This document shows positions 37,301 through 49,200 of a stretch of 64,000 nt of DNA, in pieces. Every line of letters starts with the position of its first letter. The stretch's first letter is position 1. Origin of the DNA: Pteria penguin. Its lineage: Eukaryota; Mollusca; Bivalvia; Pterioida; Pteriidae. The notes beneath the pieces are model-generated. The model was not told the origin of the DNA, did not search any database, and was given only the letters and a program-made list of their open reading frames with translations. The DNA is taken from positions 48,173,996 through 48,237,995 of the forward strand of contig CM068587.1 of the NCBI GenBank assembly GCA_035048485.1, given 5' to 3'. The position numbers were made by a program, and so were the translations under genes.

Positions 37301-40300
37301 GCTTTTAATAACTCCATGGCCATCGTCCCTAATTTGGTTTTATGCTTTTAATAACTCCATGGCCGTGGCATGAAATACGGAATACCGGAACTTAGTTCAC
37401 GTATAGTTTCGTTTAATAAAACGAAATGTCGTTTCTGGTTTGATGAAAACTTTCAAAGAAACTTAAAAATGTGCTGTATTACATTGATTTATTAAGTGTT
37501 TAATATTTTCTATTATCATGATTAAAACGATATAAATTGACATTTTTGTTTGGGTAAGTGACTTTCATGACAGGGTAAGTGAATTTTGAGTTGCCACTTA
37601 CCCATTGGTAAGTGGTTTTTTAAGAAAATCCTAGAACACTGCAGCGATACAGAATTAATTTAATTATTTACGATTTCACGTTGTAAATTTACAAAGCAAC
37701 GAAGTCCATGCCAATTCAGAAACAAACAGAAAAGTTAGCTACATGTATCGTTATGAAGTATAGGGAAAATTCAGGGTAGAAAATTCCTCACTCCTAATGT
37801 CCAGTTCAATAACCTCTTATGAGAATGAAAGACAAGGTTTTATTTGTATGGCTCATTATCCACTCTATGATATGTAAACACCATCTCCCAGAGAGAAAAC
37901 CTCATGAATCTGCTACGAAATTACTCGGCAAACTTTCTATAGGATCGTGACTAAACCTCTTTGGGTCGGCCAGCATGGCGCGACTCCGTCCCTAACCTTG
38001 TTACAAACACCAGCGGATCTTGTTGATCGTGTTGTTAGCATGTCTGACGAATTATACTTCACCTGTTAGGAGTAGCAGATGTGTCTACGTGTGAAATCGT
38101 GAAATAGAATTTGTTTTCAGTGATCTTTCTGATCCTGTCGATGGGAGGAAGTGTATCCCTTTCTTGCAGAGTCAACAATTGTATCGAGATATTTGTTTTC
38201 GTACTCTTCAGCAACGCCCTTATTCAAAACAAGCTTCAAGCGTATCTCAAGCAAAATAAAAAGATATATAAAGAGAGACACCAGAAAACGATAAATAAGT
38301 AAAATAAATAGGGTATTGAATAATAGCATAACCAATAATCCAATGATCAAAGATTAAAAAAAAATTAAATGAATAAATAAATGATAAAATAAAATTGAAA
38401 AGCCCTGAAAGCAGTCTCTCTCTCTGCAAAATGGTATATATGTATTCAATTCAAAAGAAAATCGTCTCAGCATAAACCGAAACGGTAAACACTGGGACAG
38501 GCCACGAGCTGTTGTTGCTACAAACAAAATGCACAATCACGTCCTCGTGTCATTATTTATCTATATTGATCTTAAAATTCTTCAGAAAGATGGAATATTA
38601 CCTGAATTCTGACCTTATTCTACCTTAATTAAATCGGACCATTCCCATGTCACCAAAGAAGATGTGGAGACTGTCCAATCACCGGCGACCTTACGACAAA
38701 TAAAATCGATTCGTAGATGCCTTATTGTGTACTCGTGTCAGCGAATTAAATATGTATTTTATGTTGATCTGTGTTTATACACCAGATTGTCCTATATGAT
38801 GATTTATTCATAAGGGTATACAGATATATCTACGAGGAACAAATCAAAGTGTTTCAAATGATAAAGGTGTTTTTCACTTCTCATCGTAATTTGTAAATAT
38901 ATGGTGCTGAATTGAATTTTGAGATCAAACAAACTGTTTAACATCAGGGCGTAACTCCATAAATAGCAACGCTTGGTGTAAGCTTGTCTGGGCCGAAAGG
39001 TTCAGATTTTAATTTAGCGATATCAAAATTTAGCGAATAGAGTGTTTTTGATCGTCTTCATTTGTTTTCAAAAGCTGGTACACTTTTTTTCGGAAGACCA
39101 TATTTCCTTGTACTGACATCTCTGAGCCCGTCTGTGCTGCGTCAAGGTTTTGCCATTTGCAACTTTCACAAAGAGAGTGTTTAGTTTTTCATGTAGACAT
39201 TTTCTGCATGAATTCCCCATCAATATGCTATAATATATGCACTGTAGCTCGGAGTGGTTTTAAATTTCTTTTTACAAGACTATCAAATTAACCTGAGCAA
39301 CCTCGAAATAGATAAACTTGTAAACATACTTTGTTTATCTAATGAAAAGAATATGATATCTTTGTTCATGACCCCAAGATGTAGAAATATCAATATGATA
39401 ACCCTATTTTATTCATTGAAAACTGTCCTCTGTCTAGATCTATAAAGCCATCCAATGAAAAAACCAGACATGGCCCGTATAGACAAGTGACCGCTAAATA
39501 CGAATTGAGTGTTAATGATACTAATCTGAATGTCTGATGTAACCTTTATATGGAACTATTAATGAATAATATTATATAGTTTGATTTATTTTTCTTTACA
39601 AACACTCTTATTGCTGCATGTAAGCATTAGGTAGCCTACCAGTCACAATTGAATCTTTTCTTTCTACAGAGTTATTTCCCATTAGTTATCTGAGTTCAAA
39701 CCATTGTAACGTCAACCATTTCTATGGAAACTGATGAAAAATACTGGAAATAATATAGAAATTGTATGACATCACAACGGTTTGACGTCATATGGGAAAT
39801 AGCTCTGTATAACGAAAAGACCCAATCCGGGAATCGAACTCGGATTCTCATAACTCTTGAAGAATATAACCTCTTACGATGACTTTTCCAATCAGTATGT
39901 CAGTATTATATTGATAGGCATGACTTTCTTTGTTTTCATTGACATTCTTTCTCTTTTTTCTACATAGGTCTTCCAGGACCTGGGCACTGAGGTACTTCAG
40001 GCGGCTTTTGAGGGATACAATGCGTGCGTGTTCGCGTACGGACAGACTTCCACCGGGAAAACCTATACGATGATGGGCAGCACGGTACGGTGATCAATAT
40101 TTCTCATTACTGCTTGTAAAAATGTAATTTGTAGATTGTGTGATGTTTTTGAATATTTGCAATGTGTGGCTGTCATGGAGAGACAATGTGTGACTATCAC
40201 GGAGAGATAATGTGTGGCTATCACGGAGAGACAATGTGTGGGTGTCACGGAGAGATATTGTGTGGCTATCACGGAGAGACAATGTGTGGCTGTCACGGAG

Positions 40301-43081
40301 AGACAATGTGTGGCTATCACGGAGAGATAATGTGTGGCTGTCACGGAGAGATAATGTGTGGCTATCACGGAGAGACAATGTGTGGCTGTCACGGAGAGAC
40401 AATGTGTGGCTATCACGGAGAGATAATGTGTGGCTGTCACGGAGAGATAATGTGTGGCTATCACGGAGAGACAGTGTGTATCTGTGACGGAGAGATAATG
40501 TGTAGCTGTCACGGAGAGATAATGTGTGGCTATCACGGAGAGATAATGTGTGGCTATCACGGAGAGACAGTGTGTGACTATCACGGAGAGATAATGTGTG
40601 GCTATCACGGAGAGACAATGTGTGGGTGTCACGGAGAGATAATGTGTGGCTATCACGGAGAGACAATGTGTGGCTGTCACGGAGAGACAATGTGTGACTA
40701 TCACGGAGAGATAATGTGTGGCTATCACGGAGAGACAATGTGTGGCTGTCACGGAGAGACAATGTGTGACTATCACGGAGAGACGATGTGTGACTATCAC
40801 GGAGAGACGATGTGTGACTATCACGGAGAGATAGTGTGTGGCTGTCACGGAGAGATAATGTGTGGCTACCACAGAGAGATAATGTGTGGCTGTCATGGAG
40901 AGACAGTGTGTGGCTGTCACGGAGAGACAATGTGTGGCTATCACGGAGAGACAGTGTGTGGCTGTCACGAAGAGACAATGTGTGGTTATCACGGAGAGAC
41001 AATGTGTGACTAACACCGAGAGACACTGTTTTGCTCTGTCTCTTGAGTGTTTTATCCGTGACTTAGAGGTCTTGGATTCGAGTCCCACCGTTGCCTCGTC
41101 GGTGTCCTGTCTTTCTGATGAGACACAATAAACAGAAATCTGTTGTCACGACAGATGTGGCTCATAAAAGATGATCCATTCCTTATGACCGGTCCGTTGC
41201 AAAGGTCGAAATTTCTGTGCAGTGTATCAAAGATTAGGCAGACACTGTCACTTTACAAGTGCAAAAATCTAGTTGTGACGTAAAGTAATAAAGAAACACA
41301 AACATATGTATATAATGAAATTTAAGAATTACAAGGAAGGAAAGTATTCATGTCCAAAATGTTTTATGGCATTCTTGGATATGATATAGACTACACAGTG
41401 TCATGTGTGGACTGCTTATGGCGGTATATATTGCGTGAACAACATCAGTCAAACTGTTAAATACGGTATATTTAATAAATGAAAAACAGTGTATATTTCA
41501 TTAATACATGTGCAAGATGCATTAGGCCGAAAAATATTTCGTTTCTCGGGCCTTTGGTTAAGACAAAAATGCATTAGGCGGGTATATCTTGGGTTTTAGC
41601 TTTACAGTTCAATTTCATTCTTTTTCAGGAAGAACTAGGGCTGATTCCAAGAATCTGTGAGGTAAATATCAAGATCTGTATGTAATTGCATGTGACTTTG
41701 ACATTGCAATAAAGATGATGGTTTTTGTTCATACTTATTCTGATTAGTGCGCAATATTTTATTAACTGCCAGAGTAAGTACACAGCTTATTGACAGGGAA
41801 TAGGAAATAATTGATTAAAGACAATTTCTTTCCCTTTTGGCATAATAAAACTTTTCATGCATCAGAGAGACATTATTGTAATATTTGATAAAAATTCGAT
41901 ATAACGCCTTCAGACTTCTTGAGAAGTGAAAAAATTACTTCATATAGAAAATGACATTTCTTTGACAGGTATAGGGGGAAAACTGTCTAGTCAGCTATTT
42001 CAAAGAATTATTAGGCGCGTATAGGAAATGGGAGCAAAATACAAAACCGTTTTCGAGATGAAAAGATCCGGAACAGTGCAGTTGTTGACCAAATTTCGAT
42101 GACGCGATCGACAATACTTCAACCGCATTATTGGAAAAGATTGGTCCTCTCCAATTTCAATATCTACCATTATTCAGCCCCGCCTTAATACGGCAAGTTT
42201 AATCATTTGTCAAATTTCAAATCTTTTAAACGGAACCGAATACGATTTTTGGATTCTTGTCCGAATTGGGAATGGAAAATTGATATAAAATCCTTTTGTT
42301 ACATGAATATGGATGTCAGCATACGTCAGTAATTTTCGGGTGTTCAATTATGATAAAATGTAAATCAGTATAGGTATTGAAAAAATAAGAATTAAGAACT
42401 TGCGTCCATATTTTGATATATCTGTGAATCATTCAGTACACATTCCGTTAAACACACGAACGTTGAAAATCAAACACTTGGAAAAAGTATACAAGATAGA
42501 AATATTGACTGGAGTACCTGAATTCTCTTGATTTTGTCAGAAATGTAATTGAAAAATATCTCACTTTGCGCTCTCGTCAAAATCTGCCCTCCAAAGTAAC
42601 CAAGCTATCAGCGACATATCAAAGCCAGAGAGATGGTTAATGCAGATAAGTAAACATTGTAATGATTAGGTTTTCTGTGGGAGGGGGTCGACGGTCATGT
42701 TATCCTTAATCCGGAATGGAGATTGTCCTACTCAAACCTCCTCGTCTCCGTTATCATTCCGAGCAGTATAGATACCCTCCTACTAGACAAGCATTCAAGA
42801 TTGTAGCCTGTCTGACCCCGGTCATAGTGTTGTGCTTTGAATGCAGTTACAAGAGAATTCTTGTCACTACTGGATATATTATATGCTTGGTATTTCGTGG
42901 TATGCGCTGTTCAAATATATGGGCAGAGGGCAGTGTAGTGATAAATCGTTTGGCTTGCGGTTCAGACGAATCACGTTCGATTCTTGGAATGCACCACAAT
43001 GTTTAAAAGCATCGGTACATCTTGCAACCATGTCGCTGTATGGCAGCAAACCATGAAAAACAGAGCATTGTAAAACACCAG

Positions 43082-43135
<54 letters not shown>

Positions 43136-46100
43136 ATAAGAATTTATTTTAATGGGAAACAAATATTTATTTATTATTTATTCATATTTCAAATACCGGG
43201 TATATACCCGGAAATGTATGAAATTAATCTATGAACAATCTACATGTTCTTCCTCCACCATGCCGTGGCATTCCGTACCGGAGTCCCCATACTCCAACCT
43301 CGGACTGAACCCTATTGTGTGTATGCATATACTAATGATGCGAAGGGCAGGGTGAGGTCCGATAATGTACATTTGCGTAAATTTTAAAGTAATTAATGGG
43401 GAATGTAAACGGACTTTAATCCGTATAGTGAAATCGAGCTGATGGGACTCAAAGATTAAAGTGAGACCTATATCGTAAATTCGTTCTTCGGAAACCCTTA
43501 TCGCTTACACTCAATTCTCAGCTTTTATACTTAAAATCAATGATAAAGCTATTTCCAGATAGTGGTCTGTGTATTTGACTTAGATATGTTTATATAAAGT
43601 TTTCTATTTACTCTGGACAACCCCACACCTTGGTACAACTTTTACTGGATACACATTGTTTGCATATGAGAGATTTTATATTGCAGACGTGTTAAAAAAT
43701 AAATCAGAATATTTTGAAGACTTAAACGGGGATGAATATGCATTTTATTGTAAAATTTCGGACATATAGTAGAATGCTGTCTCAATAAAATGGTGTCTCT
43801 CTCGTTCAAATATGGTTTTGATATGCAGAGACAAACATTTAGGTGACGAATATTGTATTAAAAAGTTAAATAAAATGCTGTTACGAAAAAATTACGAAAA
43901 AAAAAAGATAGAATAAAATTATCCCTGTCGTAAAAGTTAAATGAATTTCTTATCTGTTGTCGTTTCTGTTGTTGCTGATGACGCTGTTGTTATGAATGAA
44001 GTTTAAGACCAGGAACTTCAAAGTTGGATGGTTGATTGATGTTTTACGTCGCTTTCAATATTTTTTTCTGTCGTATCGCGACATGGAAGGAGGAGGTAAT
44101 TAACTATAGTGGCACAGTTTATTAAACACCAAAGTCAAGGTCATATGTGTTATATTTATAATACTTTAATGAAATAAATAAATAAATGAATAAATATATA
44201 AATAAATAAAGATAAAAATACAAGGGAGACCGTCTACACCATGTTCATTCAAGATCAAAGCGAGTACATGTATGTCCTGCCCAATTATCTGCATTCAAAT
44301 TTCTGCCTCATTTATACAATTTTGATGTTTCTTTATAATCGTAGGCATTGATATCTTTACTGTTTGGTTTTTGATTTTGATACATCAGAAGAATTATGCC
44401 ATGGTTGGCAACTGAACAAGGTATATCAGAAAATGATAGTCAAAATGAATTATATTTATCTTGTTTATTGTTTTATCCAGAAATATTTTACCTCAAAAGA
44501 TGCTAACAGAACTGAACTTCTACCATGTTGTCGCATTTTGCTGTTGATGGCGCTTTTGTGCCAGGTGCCGCGATTTTATTGAGTTGATGGAGAATTAACA
44601 GTTGTGTCGTTGATACATACATAAAGAATACATTAAAAATTGTTGTAAGCTGGTGGATGAGGTGTTCAGCTTGTGACCGAGAGGTCCCGGGTTCGACTCC
44701 CGCTATGGACACACGGTACTGTGTTTCGGTGCTGGGTAGGCGTGACAAGTAAAATATCCTCGCTGCTTCTGGATTGGGGGGGGGGGGTTCGTTGCAAAGG
44801 TATTTCTAAGCAATGCATCAGGCAAATGCCATCACCTTATTCGTAAAATAATCATCATGGAGTGGCGTAAAACAATACTCAATAAATCAATAATATTAAA
44901 CTACTAAAGAAAGCAACCGGATTAGTGCAGTGTGGTTGTTAAGTGTTGGTTGGTTGACCAGGTTATAATGTTGTTTTCAAAATTTATTTTAGTTATATGG
45001 GGACATGAAAACAAGGAAGCAATAGACTACCTCTTAAAGGTAGTAGCGCGTTTCGGGAATCGAACCCAGATTGCCTGCATCACAGCTCAAACGTTTAACC
45101 ACTGCACTTTAAGAACTGACTGTCTAACGTCTCCATTTTTATCCTTTCATGTAAAATACCCACTTTAAATGATAATATAGCATGCTTGGAATTTCCTTTA
45201 GTATATAAATTTTGCGTAACTAAGTTGATAAGTCAATTACGTGCTGGGTTGTAGGGCTTATGATCGAGGGACGAAGCCCCGACAGTGGGTATTTTGCTTC
45301 ACTATTATTAATGTATTGCGGTGAAGCCTTACATAGATTCTTGTAAACATTTCTCATACAAACGTCAAGTTAATTTAAGGTATCTCTTGTTTAAATTGGG
45401 CCTTGTCTTTTTACATGATCGGGTATCGATACGTGGTCGATCTCGAGAGACGCCAATAAAAATCTCAACAAGCTGGTGATTATGAATCGTGCATTATGTA
45501 ATGCGCGTGCAGCATTATAGATTACCTATAGGTTCATTATCTGTACCTCGTGCACACTGAAATTGCACCGTGTAAAATAAATCATTGATTGTTTAAGTGT
45601 CTATTTCAGAGTCAACCTTTGTATGTAATAGGAAATTTGATCAACCTGGTGGGGGACTTTCGTTTTAAACCAGGATCGTATAAAACGATACAGCAGCGTT
45701 TGTTTTAATTTTTTTAATGTAATTTGACGTTAAAGGGGGCGGATTCAGAATCAGATCAGAAAAAATTGTAAATATCGAATGATTTGTTTGACTTTATATT
45801 TGCAGTGGTACCAATTTGGATATATTTGCGAGATACAAATTTTGCGAGAAGCCACATGTATACATTTTATATTTGCGAGATGTATTTTTGCGATAAGCCA
45901 TATACATGTTATATTTGCGAGATATAATTTTTGCGAGAAGCAATATACATGTTATATCTTAGTAGTTAAATCAAGGTTAGTATAGGTATTATATTTACGT
46001 GAATTATACTTGCGAAATTACGCGAAAATCAGGTTCTCGCGAATGTAAAGTTTACTTCCCATACCGAGATGTCAAATATGTCAGAAAGTCTTAATTTAAA

Positions 46101-46189
46101 TGATTGGAAAGGATAATTGAATATTTCTGCCCCAATGTTTACATGAAGGGAGTGACCGAGGTGACCTCAGGGTTATAGAGACTTTATTA

Positions 46190-46280
<91 letters not shown>

Positions 46281-49200
46281 AGCGGACTGCAAACATAAAG
46301 TACCATGCATACTGAGTAATGTGCTAAAAACCCATACTTTACTCATGACTGCTTCATGTCGGAAATTCAGCCAATGAACAACCCTGGAAAGATTTTCCCC
46401 GGGTCCTTCGGTAAAGTTTTACAATCACGTTTTAATAAAGAAACATGCAATACCTTATTTATGATTCAGTTATATTTAAAGTTATGTGCATGATGTTTAC
46501 ACTTAAAAGTGTAAATTTGAAAATTGTACTATATTAAGGTTGATAAACTTATTAATCAATTAAAGTACCATAAATTTCCGTGCCACAGGGGAACCAGACC
46601 TCAAGTTTTCATTCAGTGTTCCTATACTTTGTTTAGAATCATTCTGAGGAGATTCAGTCGTTTGAGAATTTGAATTCTTTGTCCATAGCAATACACTCGA
46701 TCAATCTCTATTATGCTTTCGTGTTAAACGTACAGATATATCTATTTAAGTCTATAATTTATATTCTATTGAGAGAAAACAAGTCTACAAAGTTGTATTG
46801 TCAGTGGTTCGTATGGGTATTCATTTTCAAGTGCATACGTTTGGTGTAATTTAGAAATGTTCGGGATCGGATTTCTACATGATAAATATTTATATTGATC
46901 GTAACACTGCTTTTGTCCATGTATTAAACATCTAGGAAGTACACCCTTCTTTTCGAGGTTGATACGCAACCTCGGCTATTGCTAAGAGGACTGGTCTTAT
47001 TGACGGACCATTAAAAGAGGGGTTTAAACGTTAGTTACTTAGGATGTAACTCCTTTTCGATGGAAAATCTCTTTCTTTAAATTGGTCATTTTTTGACGAT
47101 TTTTGATGGTTGAACACTACCACCTCCACCCCCTTTCCTTGGCAAAAGTTTACGACCGAAAGATAACACTCCACCCCATCTTTTTTCAAAAGTAGCTAGA
47201 TCCTCCCCTGTTGTATTTTACATGTATAATTGATCGTTCACAATCTTCCAGATCTTACGGACATGGCGCCTCCATATTATATGTAGAAAGTTTAATTCAA
47301 ATTATCTCGAAGTAAATAAACAAGACTTCTGTATAGATGCATGAAGGGAGATACAGTCCGAGATTTTATGACCATTAACCTTTTTTTACTTGGGTTTTTG
47401 CATGTGATTTACTGATATTGATCATAATTCTGTCTACTGTTTTTGTCCATTCATAAAAGCTGTATGAAGTGGACCCCATCGTTTAGATAGGTTCGGGTTC
47501 AATAGTCAGAGCTCCAACTCATTCAGTACCGATAAATAAAAATTGATTTATGATCAGAGTGGAAATATTTCTGACCTCACGACACAAGTCACAAATATTA
47601 CAGGAGTTGTTTGCCTTTGACACTATGAATTAAAAGCATTTATAAATGAAGTTTGTGTCGGCAACTTTTCTGTTATCCTTTCTTGGAATCAAAATAAAAT
47701 TAGCAAAATTAAAAATAGCATTTCTTCAGTTCATTTTTGTACATTGTGATCACGAGAGATCCATGCACTAATTGACAAATGAAATCTTTTATATCAGATT
47801 TGGTTACGATATTTGTAGGTTTTTCTGCGGTTTAAGAAATTTATATTAACACATTGACTTTGACGTAGGGGGTTATTAGCTTCATAAGCACAACTTTGAT
47901 TTCCAAACAGCATTTGAACCTAGGCCGAGTCGAAGACTGGAAGGTAAATGACTGATATAATACTTTTGTTTGTATTCACAGGGTCTGTTTAGCCATGTTG
48001 ATGACTTTGTGGGAGATCACGTTTCCTTCAGACTGGATGTCAGGTAATTATAATAACTCCTTCAAAAACAAAACCAAAAAAAAAAAAAAATAATAAATAA
48101 TAATAAAAAAAAAAAAGACAATCAAACAAACAAAAATAATCATTCTGAAACACTTGAAACTGACATGGAATAAGATTGACTTATTAATGATGATAGAATG
48201 TAAATGTGTATTGTCAAAAATATTACATTGTTTTAGTAAATAGTGTCCCTGTTGTAATTTTTTCTGCTATTATAGTCTTATGCTTTTTAATTATTCAAAA
48301 AAAAAAAATGTTGGGAAATGACACTACTGATGTATGCAAGAATTAGATAATAGTTGTATTCTACATGGGCATATGTAAACGAAAGCTATTATCCATTATA
48401 GAATTATGACGAGAAAATAAAAAGTGTATTTATTGAGTTGACTGAATTTTGCGTTGTTTACAGCTATTTTGAGATTTACAATGAAAGGGTACGAGATTTG
48501 CTTCGGCCTACAATTATGCGTGGGAATGATAACTACACACTGAAGGTCCGAGAACACCCAAAAGATGGCCCATATGTACAAGGTAGGTTCTAGCTCAAAG
48601 TCCGAGAACATCCAAAAGATGGTCCATATGTACAAAATAAGTTCTAGCTCAAAGTCCGAGAGTATCCGAAAGATGGCGATTATGTACAAAGCAAGTTCTA
48701 GCCCAGAGTCCGGAGGCATCCGAAAGATTACCCTTATGTACAAGGTAAGTTCTGGCTCAGAATCCGAAAGCATCCGAAAGATGACCTTTATGTACAGGGT
48801 AAGTTCTAGCTCAGAGTCCGAAAACATCCGAAAGATGACCCTTATGTATAAGGTAAGTTCTAGCTCAAAGTCCGAGAGCATCCAAAAGATGACCCATATG
48901 TGCAATGTGAATTCTCGCTCCAAGGCCGAGAACATCTAAAAGGTGCAGTGATTACTACATATAAGTTCTAACTCCAATGTTTTCACTTAAAATACAGGGA
49001 TATCTTAAAGATACTTATTACGCGTGAATTGGTTGATTTAGGTGTAAAGTATGATGACGAAACAGATAAAAAATATCTCAGATATTGTAAACATGTACAA
49101 GATTATACTATACTATATGAAAAAAAATATAGTATATTCATTATATCTGAATAGTTTAATGCGCCCCGAATCGATAGATCGGGGGCATATTGTTTTGTCC

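Larger units (their letters stand above)
25301..39967 (+). other. Kinesin intron 3, about 14.7 kb
   Basis: This large intron contains a nested SINE insertion (31058-32507), a full SINE (35046-35276), a hAT-like MITE (36878-37641), another MITE just before exon 4 (39666-39808), short C, G, TG and GAT microsatellites, and dispersed-repeat pieces. Outside these I recognise no exon or RNA gene. Confidence 0.6.
41662..47981 (+). other. Kinesin intron 5, about 6.3 kb
   Basis: It contains SINE pieces (44034-44117, 44645-44895, 44935-45110), two long (AT)n runs (43084-43132 and 46196-46270) and a G-run near 44776. Around 45830-46030 there is a short local repeat of tttgcgaga words. No coding sequence is recognised. 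Confidence 0.6.

Noticed and set aside
40063..41088. Reading frames of 280-341 codons on both strands
   Set aside because: All are the 24-bp minisatellite read in different frames inside a kinesin intron.
46096..46296. 66-codon Tyr/Ile repeat frame
   Set aside because: It is an (AT)n run read as codons.
48396..48939. 179-codon minus and 124-codon plus frames
   Set aside because: They are alternative-frame readings of the 54-bp array after exon 7.
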